64,000 nt of DNA from Sporolactobacillus pectinivorans (lineage in GTDB: Bacteria > Bacillota > Bacilli > Bacillales > Sporolactobacillaceae), in contig NZ_NXGA01000001.1 of assembly GCF_002802965.1 (NCBI RefSeq), positions 1,769,562-1,833,561 on the forward strand. The letters are read 5' to 3'. A model generated the notes under the pieces. That model saw only the letters and a program-made list of their open reading frames with translations, was not told where the DNA came from and did not search any database. Both the position numbers and the translations under genes were made by a program. Positions within the stretch are counted from its first letter, which is position 1. Every line of letters begins with the position of its first letter. Positions 10,201 through 17,740 of this stretch are shown one piece after another.

Positions 10201-10709
10201 AAGCACTTTATCCAAAGGTTTATACGGATTATCTCCACTTCTGCGAGACTTACGGGAGAATCGGTGTGCTTGGGACACCCACTTTTTTTTACGGTTTGCG
10301 GTTGGGTGAGGAAGTTGCCGTAAATATTGAAGAAGGAAAAACGCTGATTGTCAAACTGATTTCGATCGGCCATCCGCAGAAAGACGGCATGCGTACATGT
10401 TATTTTGAACTTAATGGCCAGCCGCGTGAAGTGTCGATCAAAGATATGAATGTGCAGTCGACCGACGTGGCGCATGCTAAAGCTGATAAAAATAATCCGG
10501 ATCAGATCGGGGCTTCCATGCCGGGAACAGTCGTGAAGGTTCTTGTTTCTTCCGGTGAACGTGTGAAAAAGGGCGATCACTTGCTTGTTACTGAAGCGAT
10601 GAAAATGGAAACAACTGTTCAGGCGCCCAATGACGGCACAATTAAGAAGGTTTACGTTGGAGAGAATGACGTGATTGAGACTGGGGATCTGATGATTGAA
10701 CTGAAATGA
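7266..10709 (+). CDS. pycA: Pyruvate carboxylase
   Basis: This ATP- and biotin-dependent enzyme carboxylates pyruvate to oxaloacetate, feeding aspartate, glutamate and hence pyrimidine synthesis. The 1147-residue chain has the normal order: biotin carboxylase (about 1-450; GGGGRGMR ATP loop, EVNPRVQVEHT), carboxyltransferase with the HMGL-like barrel (about 530-800; LLTDTTFRDAHQS, HLHTHDTSG), the PYC/OADA conserved domain (about 825-1030), and the C-terminal biotinyl domain with the biotin lysine at about 1113 in EAMKMET. It starts inside the end of ftsW, with AGAAGGGA upstream. Two hairpins follow the stop. In this window it is the clearest anaplerotic gene. Confidence 0.98.
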   Translation: MLKRTIKKLLVANRGEIAIRICRACNELGIRTVAIYSKEDIGSYHRYKADESYLVGKDKKPIEAYLDIEGIIEIAKAHQVDAIHPGYGFLSENAEFAGRCKEEGIIFVGPKSEHLVTFGDKSAAREAAVSAGIPVIPGSGGPVKSVDEVKAFGAEHGYPIIIKAVLGGGGRGMRIVRSENSVDEAYARASSEAKQTFGKEDVYVEKYLDNPRHIEVQVIADDSGETVHLYERDCSVQRRHQKVVEVAPSRGLGEKLRLEICEAAVNLMKSVHYLNAGTVEFLVVPTGSFYFIEVNPRVQVEHTITELITGIDIVQSQIFIAEGYGLHEDPVLIPEQKEIHTYGYAIQCRVTTEDPANNFMPDTGKIVAYRSGGGFGVRLDAGNAFTGSVITPYYDSLLVKLSTLAMTFKGAAAKMLRNLKEFRIRGIKTNIPFLINVVQHPAFLSGNVSTTFIDETPELFSFEKSLDRGTKMLTYIGNITINGYPGIQKNKKPVFDAPPIPEIKLSDRFPSGTKQILEQLGAEGISKWILEQPHVLLTDTTFRDAHQSLLATRMRSKDIVRVAAQTAHLLPNLFSEEAWGGATFDTAYRFLREDPWARLRAIRQKMPNILLQMLLRGSNAVGYKNYPDNLIKAFVSEAAKEGVDVFRVFDSLNWLEGMRVSMEAVIESGKIAEGTMCYTGDILDGARTKYNLEYYKKLAKDMESAGAHILGIKDMAGLLKPEAAYRLISELKDTVSIPIHLHTHDTSGNGVYTYVRAIDAGVDIVDVAVEALAGMTSQPSANSVYYALGSHERKPDIAISALESLSHYWEKVRQYYFPFESGMKTSNAEIYKLEMPGGQYSNLRQQAIAVGLGERFEEVKDMYRRVNLLFGDIVKVTPSSKVVGDMTLYMVQNNLSEDDVFERGEKLDFPDSVVNFFMGELGQPYRGFPRELQSIILKGKKPLTDRPGKFLDPVDFNEIKGTLEEKFDRKFAACEVLSEALYPKVYTDYLHFCETYGRIGVLGTPTFFYGLRLGEEVAVNIEEGKTLIVKLISIGHPQKDGMRTCYFELNGQPREVSIKDMNVQSTDVAHAKADKNNPDQIGASMPGTVVKVLVSSGERVKKGDHLLVTEAMKMETTVQAPNDGTIKKVYVGENDVIETGDLMIELK

Positions 10710-10755
10710 CAGATAAGCCTGATCATGGCCAATGAAGTGATAAAAATAGCAGACA

Positions 10756-10810
10756 AAGGAGGAGCGATCAGCCCCTCCTTTTCTAATAAGCTTATAAGCT
10801 TATTAGAAAA
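10756..10810 (+). terminator. Tandem hairpins after pycA, including a 32-base palindrome
   Basis: The first hairpin pairs GGAGGAG with CCCCTCC and runs into TTTTC. Directly after it is a perfect 32-base palindrome (10779-10810, centre at 10794/10795) with two internal AAGCTT sites. The first hairpin looks like the terminator. The palindrome may be a second terminator acting on both strands or a protein-binding site. Confidence 0.75.
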
Positions 10811-10907
10811 AGACTGAAAACAGAAATTATCAACAAAAATAATGAAGCAATTTTTTAATGGCGCTCGCTTAAGAACGGAAGAGCTGCATCATTAAACAAG
10901 CTGAAAG

Positions 10908-11009
10908 GTGTTTTGTAATAGCGTAAGCATTGGCATTCCGGGCATTATAATCCTCGTTCTCGGGATCATTGTGATCTACTTTGCAATGAGAATAATTCGA
11001 AATAAATGA
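10908..11009 (+). CDS. Candidate small hydrophobic peptide (about 33 residues)
   Basis: A GTG-initiated frame would encode a short N-terminus followed by an Ile/Val/Gly-rich hydrophobic helix (IGIPGIIILVLGIIVIYFAM) and a basic tail ending RIIRNK. That is a convincing single-span membrane segment with a positive-inside end. No good ribosome binding site precedes the GTG, and no family is recognised. It lies in the otherwise gene-free 450-base gap between pycA and ctaA. It could equally be the tail of a decayed membrane protein. Confidence 0.3.
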   Translation: MFCNSVSIGIPGIIILVLGIIVIYFAMRIIRNK

Positions 11010-11074
11010 TTCCTTAAAACTAAAAAAGATTGACTGTTTTTTTAGGCTGTTCCTGTTTCTTCCATCAGAACAAA

Positions 11075-11114
11075 GAACCGGAGAGAAAAATTCGCTCATT
11101 TTTCTCTCCGGTTC
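11075..11114. terminator. Hairpin terminator downstream of ctaA
   Basis: An inverted repeat, GAACCGGAGAGAAAAA against TTTTTCTCTCCGGTTC with loop TTCGCTCA, lies about 46 bases past the ctaA stop. U-rich sequence occurs inside the arm on both strands. Confidence 0.75.
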
Positions 11115-11160
11115 ATCATTTTTATGAAATTTTAGGGCAACATTCTGCTTACACGGTCAT

Positions 11161-12072
11161 TCACCGTTTATAATGCCTCAGGCCCAGCATGACAAGAATC
11201 GTCAGCAGACCAAAAAATCCGGTGACAAACAGGGCATGAAGCAGCAGAAAAATCAGCGCCATTTTAGTTTCAATAATAAAGATACCTGAAACCGCCTGAA
11301 GTAAAACTAGGATCAGCGATACAAATAGAATAGTCGAAAGGCTCGGCGCGTTCTGATAGTTTCTCAGACAGCGAACCAGCGTCAGGATCACCCAGACGAG
11401 AAGGATCAATGCCAGCAGACGATGAAGATATTGGACACCCGCTTTGCTGATCAGCGGTTCTGGGAAAACATGCCCGTTGCAGAGTGGAAAATCAGTACAG
11501 CCTAAGCTTGATTCTGTATGACGGACGAATGCACCGGAATAGATCACAATATAAGTATAGATGCCGAGCAAAATAAAATTCCATGTCATGCCATTGTGCA
11601 GCGGCGGGATAATTCGCCGGGCTCGGGGCAAAGTTTCCTCGCAGACAATAAAAGCAATCAACAAATTGCTTGAAAAGGAAAGCAATGAAATGCCGAAATG
11701 AAGCGCCAGCACGACAGACGACTGACCCCAGACAACGGCACCCATGCCGAGAAACGCCTGGAGAAAAATAAAAAATACGGACGAAATGGCGAGAAAACGC
11801 GCTTCCCAGACATTTTTTAAACGAATCCATACCCAAATGGCCAGGATAACGACAAGAATAGACGCGATTCCTGAGACAGCCCGGTGGCTGAACTCAATCC
11901 ATGTCTGGTGTACCTGCGCCGTTGGGATGACCTGCCCGTTGCAAAGCGGCCAGTTATGACCGCAACCATAAGCTGAACCGGTATTCGTTACCAGAGTGCC
12001 CATTAGGACAACAATCAGGACAGCTGCCGCAGCGGCAAGACTTAATAGTCTAAAATAACGGTCTTTCTTCAA
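11161..12072 (-). CDS. ctaA: Haem A synthase CtaA
   Basis: This membrane enzyme oxidises the C8 methyl of haem O to the formyl group of haem A, the cofactor of aa3-type terminal oxidases. The product has 303 residues and eight predicted membrane segments in two similar halves. Each half has a Cys pair loop (GCGHNWPLCNG near residue 36 and GCTDFPLCNG near 190) and conserved histidines (EFSHR, QYLHR). The start is TTG at 12072 with AAGGACGG upstream. It is divergent from ctaB, as in B. subtilis. The odd point is that no cytochrome c oxidase structural genes follow ctaB here. Confidence 0.94.
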   Translation of the reverse strand: MKKDRYFRLLSLAAAAAVLIVVLMGTLVTNTGSAYGCGHNWPLCNGQVIPTAQVHQTWIEFSHRAVSGIASILVVILAIWVWIRLKNVWEARFLAISSVFFIFLQAFLGMGAVVWGQSSVVLALHFGISLLSFSSNLLIAFIVCEETLPRARRIIPPLHNGMTWNFILLGIYTYIVIYSGAFVRHTESSLGCTDFPLCNGHVFPEPLISKAGVQYLHRLLALILLVWVILTLVRCLRNYQNAPSLSTILFVSLILVLLQAVSGIFIIETKMALIFLLLHALFVTGFFGLLTILVMLGLRHYKR

Positions 12073-12491
12073 TATGCATCACCGTCCTTAGTCCAATTTC
12101 ATGTTTGCTGCTTTCAAAATCTGATCATAACCAAGTACATCGTTTCTGAAACAAACCCACCTTTCATTTTAACAGATTAGCTTGAATTTAGAGAGTTATC
12201 AAGTTCCATTTATCTTAAATATTATTATTGTCGAAATTTAGTCCATGATTTAGGGCATCTGTCCGGCAAAAGTGTGACACATATCATTGTGCCAAATTAA
12301 AGACAAATTTCTGCTTTTCATATATAATAAATATATGTTAATTGACTTTGTTTTGAAATTCAGGATGTCCGTATGGCACGTCATTATGGATTTGAGAAAT
12401 GATTTTTTAATACCAAATGAATTGTCCGTCCGGCATATACTTTATGACGGAACCCCAGGTCATTACCGTTCTTAGAAGGAAGGTTACCGCG
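12073..12491. promoter_or_regulatory. Divergent ctaA-ctaB control region
   Basis: This 419-base AT-rich gap holds no credible gene. It must contain the promoters of both ctaA and ctaB. A TATAAT at 12322-12327 pointing towards ctaB is the best -10 candidate, but its -35 is poor. In B. subtilis the ctaA promoter is activated by the ResD response regulator; I cannot define a ResD site here by eye. Confidence 0.45.
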
Positions 12492-13427
12492 GTGAATAAA
12501 TCCATTACATCTAATGAGCCTTTTGAAAGGGCAGCTGTGGATCTTGAATCTCAGGAAACTCAGGGCCTCTTTAAAGATGTTTTGACAACTGTAAAAATTG
12601 GCATCGTTAATTCAAACTTGATTACTGCGTTCACGGGTTTGTGGCTGGCGTTATTTTTTACCGGTCAGTCTATTTTAGCTTTTGCGGCTCCGGTCATCTT
12701 TGTTCTCGCAGGGACGGCCCTAGTGATTGCAGGGGGCTGTTCTCTAAATAATTATATTGATCGCGATATCGACCCCCTGATGAAGCGGACGCAGGGACGT
12801 CCTTCCGCAACGGGAAAAATTGAACCGAAAAACGTTCTGAAGTTGGGCGTCATCCTGTCACTCACAGGCCTTGCTTTCCTGCTTGCTGCTTCGCCCACTG
12901 CCGCTTTTTTCGGATTTGCCGGTCTGCTTGTCTATGTATTGGTCTACACCATGTGGCTGAAACGCACGCATTCAATCAATACGATCATTGGCAGCCTGGC
13001 AGGCGCAGTTCCGCCGCTGATCGGTTGGGCAGCTGTTGATCCTTCTCTGAACTCACCCATCCCATGGATTCTGTTTTTGATTATGTTTATCTGGCAGCCG
13101 CCCCATTTTCTTGCACTGGCAATCAAGCGTGTAGAAGAATACCGACGTGCCGGCATACCGATGCTGCCGGTCGTTGCCGGATTTTCAATCACACAGCGGC
13201 AGATGATTGTTTATGTGGCAGTTCTTGTTCCGGCTTCTCTGCTGCTTTATTCGTTGGGGACATTTTATACCGCTGCTGCACTTGTCCTTGGAACAGGATG
13301 GCTCGCCTATGCGGTTTTTGGTTTGTTTACAAAAAATATCGTCAAATGGGCCAGAATCATGTTTGTGATCTCGCTGAACTATCTGACTTTACTCTTCATG
13401 TTGATGATTCTTGCAACATTTATCTAA
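12492..13427 (+). CDS. ctaB: Protohaem IX farnesyltransferase (haem O synthase) CtaB
   Basis: This membrane prenyltransferase adds a farnesyl group to haem B to give haem O, the substrate of CtaA. The first Asp-rich motif is NNYIDRDIDPLMKRTQGRP, followed by the second conserved loop with YTMWLKR, QPPHFLALAI and EYRRAGIPMLPVV. About nine membrane segments are present in 311 residues. The GTG at 12492 has AGGAAGG at a good distance and gives the usual N-terminus; the frame is open further upstream to 12417 but has no ribosome binding site there. Confidence 0.94.
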   Translation: MNKSITSNEPFERAAVDLESQETQGLFKDVLTTVKIGIVNSNLITAFTGLWLALFFTGQSILAFAAPVIFVLAGTALVIAGGCSLNNYIDRDIDPLMKRTQGRPSATGKIEPKNVLKLGVILSLTGLAFLLAASPTAAFFGFAGLLVYVLVYTMWLKRTHSINTIIGSLAGAVPPLIGWAAVDPSLNSPIPWILFLIMFIWQPPHFLALAIKRVEEYRRAGIPMLPVVAGFSITQRQMIVYVAVLVPASLLLYSLGTFYTAAALVLGTGWLAYAVFGLFTKNIVKWARIMFVISLNYLTLLFMLMILATFI

Positions 13428-13459
13428 AACAACTCGACAGTCATAATTTCTAAGTCACA

Positions 13460-14150
13460 AAGAAACCATTAATTTCTTGTCTGGTACAGGTGTTTCCTGC
13501 TTTTCTCGAATTATTTGCGTTAGGGTTAAACGCGGGTTTTGGGCAACAGGCAAAAAAACGAACGGCGTAAATAGGCCATAACGGTCGCTTCTGAGATGAT
13601 TCCCTTTGATGGTGTGTGCAAATAACGAGAAAACAGTCAAGGCACCTTCTTCGAGCAGCGTAAAGCCATCATCTGGAAGAGACCCCTCGTGATACAACTG
13701 CACATCTTGTAGCTTTCCATGGCGTTCACGGTTTGTAGGATTCTGGTCGCCCGGATTGATCACCTGATCCAACGCTTGGGGTTCGCCACAGAGCGCTTTA
13801 GCTTTGGCATGGATTGACTCCCAAAGTGATAAGTGAAGGCTCCTAGGGTCTGCTTCATTGTCCGAAAGGTGGTTTCGATGGTAAAGTACTAGGCATAAAG
13901 ACGAACAATGGTTTTCGGAGCTCGTGTTTGATCCGTGCTGACCAGTATTCCTTCTGCACGCACATGTTAATCAATACAAAGCGCAGTTCGTGATTGATAC
14001 AGCCCCCTGACCCCAGAGCAGATCCTGACAGAGATAGGACATGGGTTCATCTTTACCATACGGCTGGCGTGTCGTGGTATGAAAGGAAAAGTCGCTTTAC
14101 TCACCCCGCCATCTTGGGTATCAACCGCATTGCGGTAAGGGGAAGATTGA
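13460..14150 (-). pseudogene. Decayed IS4-type transposase
   Basis: Reading the minus strand, pieces in different frames join into the C-terminal half of a DDE transposase. Between about 13951 and 13793 one frame reads GILVSTDQT..KTIVRLYA, then a stop codon, then YFTIETTFRTMKQTLGAF and MPKLKR. This is the YREK region of IS4-superfamily transposases: Tyr, Glu and Lys keep their spacing, the Arg is now Tyr, and a stop lies in front of it. The last part (about 13520-13455) is in another frame and ends with LTLTQIIREKQETPVPDKK. No intact ORF, inverted repeats or target duplication could be defined. The exact IS family needs a search. Confidence 0.7.
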
Positions 14151-14343
14151 TGTCTCAGAAAAGCAAAAGTAGCGGCATCGAAAAAAGCTTGTCACTGGAA
14201 TCCATTGGTAGAATAAGTTGGTTCATGGTATATTTTCTAAAGAGTATCAAAAGAAACGCCTCTGAATAATGTGGACTGGTCATTTGCATATTATAAAAGA
14301 GAGACGTTTTTTTTTTTTTTTGTGAAAAAACCAACATAAACAT

Positions 14344-14378
14344 AAAAATCGAGAGGAGATAAAATCCTCTCGATTTTT
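14344..14378. terminator. Bidirectional terminator after the DUF3139 gene
   Basis: AAAAATCGAGAGGA pairs with TCCTCTCGATTTTT around GATAAAA. It is A-rich on one arm and T-rich on the other, so it can work on both strands. It lies 43 bases beyond the stop of the minus-strand gene. Confidence 0.85.
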
Positions 14379-14420
14379 ATATTGAGGCCGCCTTCTAGGA
14401 AAGACTCCTAACCGTGAAGT

Positions 14421-14846
14421 TTAGGGATTAATATCGTACTTAGAACCATAACCATAACTATTTTTTAGTGGGTGAAACTTAATCGTTCTCATTTCAGAAC
14501 TTAGTAATTCAGTCCCTCCCCATTCGTGTTGCAAAATTGACTTTCGATCAACATATTCAGCACTAAAATATACTTGATTAATGTCAGATTTATAAATGTA
14601 CTCATAGGCTATATTAGGTTTTTCTTCCTTAACATAAATGAACCGGTGGTATTGACCGTCATTTTCTGTTCCAAAGGAAGAGACCTCAATATCTTTCTTG
14701 GCTATTCCTTGCTTTGTTATATAGTGATTTATTGTTGACCACGCTACTTCTCGTTTCTGTTGCCGATATGAATAATATCCAAGGCACCCTAGAATTATTA
14801 TGATCAAGGCTATTAACGTAATAATAAGTAACCGGTTTTTATTCAT
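14421..14846 (-). CDS. Membrane-anchored DUF3139 family protein
   Basis: The product has 141 residues: an N-terminal hydrophobic anchor (about residues 5-26, with a Cys at 21), then an extracytoplasmic domain of about 110 residues. The stretch INHYITKQGIAKKDIEV followed by YEYIYK resembles the DUF3139 family of small Firmicute envelope proteins. Members are often found near mobile or accessory genes; function is unknown. It has a plausible AAGGAG ribosome binding site upstream of the ATG. It is the one apparently intact gene in the degraded 13.4-15.9 kb island. Confidence 0.7.
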   Translation of the reverse strand: MNKNRLLIITLIALIIIILGCLGYYSYRQQKREVAWSTINHYITKQGIAKKDIEVSSFGTENDGQYHRFIYVKEEKPNIAYEYIYKSDINQVYFSAEYVDRKSILQHEWGGTELLSSEMRTIKFHPLKNSYGYGSKYDINP

Positions 14847-14867
14847 AGAAATCTCCTTACTCTTGTT

Positions 14868-15128
14868 TTAATTGCACACTTTCTCTAAAAAATGACTATA
14901 CATAAAAACATCCGGCAATGCATAAGGCCCTACAAAGCCATGCATGGGGATGACAACATTATATTTGCCAGTTCCGAAATAGAAAGCTTGATATACTAAT
15001 TTTGAGCAGTAAGTCGGACTTAATTGATATAGATTAGAGTTAATGGCATAAGCAAGAATGATATTTTTATAATTCACATTCCCAGTCGACGAATAAAAGT
15101 GAGTTAATGCATAATGACCAGCTTTATA
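14868..15128 (-). pseudogene. Truncated C-terminal fragment of a possible papain-like (YiiX/NlpC-type) hydrolase
   Basis: An open frame of about 86 codons bounded upstream by an in-frame TAG reads AGHYALTHF, then LSPTYCSKLVYQAFYFGTG, then a Pro-rich end and FLEKVC. A Cys in the context YCSKLV(W/Y)QA occurs in permuted papain-like and YycO-type hydrolases. The N-terminal part of such a protein is missing and the only start is an internal GTG at 15077. It lies upstream of the DUF3139 gene on the same strand. I read it as a remnant; the family is inferred from one motif. Confidence 0.4.
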
Positions 15129-15348
15129 CTACGCTTTTTCAAATATTTATCTTGTCAAACGCTGTCGACAAAAGAATAAACTTGAGAGTGAAAAGTTCTC
15201 TATGAATAAAAAAGGATACCCCTTTTCTCGTTAAGCTGTGCGGGCGACAGGAAATTCTGTTCAGTACGGATCGAGCACGGGATCCAGAAACCCTTGTTTG
15301 CAGTGATAGCTGCCCCCCCTCAAATTATTATCTTAATCCCCCGTTTTC

Positions 15349-15640
15349 TTAGGGTGGTTTTAACGCCCCCTTTATGGGCCTCCTCTGTTTCTGTTCCGGA
15401 TGATCAGATGCTCGCTCCTCAACATCTGGAATGCCCTTAAATGCCAACGCAAGTTAAGCTCAGTCTGCTTTGCAATCAGTTCGTCTAACTTGTCCCGGTA
15501 CTCGAATGGTCTGCCAATCTCTTCTTTTGCACATTCAGATGTTCTATAGCTTTGCTTATGGCCTCATCCGCTCTTTTAGTCCTATTAGAAATACCATCTA
15601 CCAAGTGTTCTTGCTTGACCACTTTCAGCATATTTAGTAG
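15349..15640 (-). pseudogene. Frameshifted C-terminal remnant of a possible large mobile-element protein
   Basis: Three frames on the minus strand join into one helical, charged sequence: KQEHLVDGISNRTKRADEAI.. then AKEEIGRPFEYRDKLDEL.. then AFKGIPDVEERASDHPEQ.. ending at a stop at 15349. Each frame gives sensible protein only in its own part, which shows at least two frameshifts. The IGRPFEY-x-DKLxEL pattern recalls the tail of very large helicase or DNA-methylase proteins of plasmids and integrative elements. That assignment is a memory-based inference. The 151-codon frame at 15485-15940 that covers part of this region is not a real gene as a whole. Confidence 0.4.
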
Positions 15641-15869
15641 TTTTCGGCAATAGAATAGAACGTAAGCCTGTCCATAAAAAGGGAGAGTTAAATCCTTGCC
15701 GATTGTTTGCGCAGCCACAGACGACGAAGCTTTTCTTAACCCAAAACTGAATACGCAGCTGGAACAGGAAACAAAGGGGTTCTTGGAACGTATATTCTGA
15801 CCGGTGTTTAGTCCGTTTGTATTTTGGTGAGAATGGGAACAGGAACGAGGAGGAGGATAGGATAAGCTG

Positions 15870-16406
15870 ATGAAACAATTAATCTGCCATAAACCGATTC
15901 GCTTTTTGTATACCCTTCTAATGCTAATCGCTGTTTTCACAGTAGGAACGCAGGCTGATTTTGAAAAAATTGCTGTTGCTGAAGGAACTTCGCAGCGTTT
16001 ATCGGGAGAATCTCATCATTTTTCACCCGTGATGCACTCTGAAAAAATGCTTGCTGAACAAATAAACAGTCAGAGGAAAAAGAATCATACTGATCCACTC
16101 AGCTTGGATTGGGATCTTTTTCGTTTTTCACGATTCGAAGCAAGGGATCTTGCTTCCGGGAAAATCAGTAAAATAGATGCAACAAAAATCGAACGTGTAC
16201 TGGCAGAATGCGGCCGTACTCGAATGAGTATCCATACAATCGTTGTCCATGGTGTACCAGGCCGACAATTTCCTGGATCATCATGGTGGCGCACGGATGA
16301 TGTTCGTCTGCTAATTGGTTCCCAGTCTATTCATTATCTTGGAACCGGGCATGCCAGGGGACTATCAGGCGAATACTGGGTCATTTTATATGCCTCGAGA
16401 ACATGA
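15870..16406 (+). CDS. Secreted CAP-superfamily-like protein
   Basis: The product has 178 residues with an N-terminal hydrophobic signal segment (about 10-27, ending near TQADF) and a C-terminal region that fits a small CAP (SCP/PR1) domain: LAEQINSQRKK near residue 60, WDLFRFSRFEARDLASG near 90, and the closing GTGHARGLSGEYWVILYA. The classical CAP His and Glu residues are not obvious, so it may not bind ligand like typical members. It precedes ylbC, itself a CAP protein, by about 150 bases. Similar secreted CAP proteins are common in Bacillales; function is unknown. The ribosome binding site AGGAGGAT is rather far (about 12 bases) from the ATG. Confidence 0.6.
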   Translation: MKQLICHKPIRFLYTLLMLIAVFTVGTQADFEKIAVAEGTSQRLSGESHHFSPVMHSEKMLAEQINSQRKKNHTDPLSLDWDLFRFSRFEARDLASGKISKIDATKIERVLAECGRTRMSIHTIVVHGVPGRQFPGSSWWRTDDVRLLIGSQSIHYLGTGHARGLSGEYWVILYASRT

Positions 16407-16559
16407 TTCTGTGCCTGCGATTCATTTATCCCCGATTTCGGCAGCGATTTTTACTCGGTGACTGTGGGCCGCTTAACGGGCGCATGATCCACAATACCTA
16501 AACGACCCAGAGATTGATATAATAGAAATGTAAAAAAGGGGCTCAGGGGGAAATTGATA

Positions 16560-17618
16560 GTGCGAAAAATAAATATAATCATTTTCTCCATTGCGGTCCT
16601 TATTTTCACAGGAACTTTTCTTACGAATCAGCTTAATTTTCCGGAAACAGGAAGCGGAATAACGAATAATCAGCAACCGGCATTGCAGGGCGCTTCTGAA
16701 ACCCGTCCCTTGTTCAGTGTCCCAAGGACAGGAATCCACACATTTATGGGAAAAGACGAGACCCAGATTCTGAAGGCTTTCGGAAAACCTGATCGGATTG
16801 ATGAAACCGAATATGGCTATCGCTGGTTTATATACGGGCGCAATACGTCAAGTTATCTGCAGATCGGGATTGACACGAGAACGCATCGTGTGACGACCAT
16901 CTATGTGCTCGGCAATAAACTGCAAACTGCCCCTTTCGAAATCGGCGAACAATCCCGGGCAATTTTTAAAAAAATGCCGCCATCCCATATAGTTTCGATG
17001 ACCGATCGAGGAACAAAAATAGATTTTGAACTGAGCGGAGAAGACATGACAGTGAGGCCGCTCGTCAAATTTGGCACAAGCTGGGTCCAGTTGAACTTTG
17101 ATCATGTTACCGGCAGGCTGATGGCGATCCGCTATATGTCGCCAGATGTTCTTGCCCTGCAGCGCCCTTATTCGATGGCCTATGAAGGGACACTGCCGCA
17201 GGAGCCTGCGTTGTCTGATAAGGAATGGCAGGCGGTCGATGACGCTGAAGATATGGAAATTTTCGATATGAGCAATCTTCTTCGGATTCGATTCAAAAAA
17301 GCTCCTCTTGCTTGGAGTGCTTCCGCACATCAGGCGGCTTTTCTGCATAGTAGAGAAATGAAAATAAAAAATTACTTTTCTCATGATTCCAAGTGGTCGG
17401 GTGATCTGAAAACACGGCTTGAGAAAGAGAAAATCACTTTTCTTGTTGCGGGTGAGAACATTGCTGCAAGATATCCGGATGCGGCAGCTGTAACGATTGG
17501 CTGGCTGAACAGTATTGACCATCGGAAGAACTTGCTGAACGCAGACTTTTCCGAGCTGGGTGTCGGTTCATACCAGAATTATTATACGCAGGATTTTGTG
17601 CAGCCAATGGGACCTTAA
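16560..17618 (+). CDS. ylbC: YlbC-type CAP domain protein
   Basis: The 352-residue exported protein has an N-terminal membrane anchor or signal (about residues 3-21), a middle CAP-associated domain (about 60-200; GKDETQILKAFGKPDRIDETEYGYRW), and a C-terminal CAP domain (about 225-350) with the conserved FSHDS, AGENIA, HRKNLLN and YYTQDFV motifs. B. subtilis YlbC has the same arrangement and stands at the same place before ylbD. Its function is not established. I prefer GTG 16560, nine bases after GGGGG, over the TTG at 16554 which is too close. Confidence 0.88.
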   Translation: MRKINIIIFSIAVLIFTGTFLTNQLNFPETGSGITNNQQPALQGASETRPLFSVPRTGIHTFMGKDETQILKAFGKPDRIDETEYGYRWFIYGRNTSSYLQIGIDTRTHRVTTIYVLGNKLQTAPFEIGEQSRAIFKKMPPSHIVSMTDRGTKIDFELSGEDMTVRPLVKFGTSWVQLNFDHVTGRLMAIRYMSPDVLALQRPYSMAYEGTLPQEPALSDKEWQAVDDAEDMEIFDMSNLLRIRFKKAPLAWSASAHQAAFLHSREMKIKNYFSHDSKWSGDLKTRLEKEKITFLVAGENIAARYPDAAAVTIGWLNSIDHRKNLLNADFSELGVGSYQNYYTQDFVQPMGP

Positions 17619-17740
17619 AACCGGATAAATTGGGCGCACATCTTCTTTTCCATTGACTATGATAATTACAGGCGGGATTCGCGGAGAAGATTGTCTGAAG
17701 ATATCTCTGTGAATCCAATGGAAAGGAGTGCACCTGCAAA

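Noticed and set aside
9948..10580. A 210-codon minus-strand frame inside pycA
   Set aside because: Antisense to the carboxyltransferase and biotinyl regions; no motif or start signal.
12287..12475. A 62-codon plus-strand frame upstream of ctaB
   Set aside because: AT-rich leader sequence with no ribosome binding site; more likely part of the ctaA-ctaB control region.
13994..14269. A 91-codon plus-strand frame in the island
   Set aside because: It is antisense to the decayed transposase and reads as Arg/Asp-rich noise.
15485..15940. A 151-codon minus-strand frame
   Set aside because: Only its last third resembles protein; the rest is out of frame with the remnant and overlaps the start of the CAP gene.
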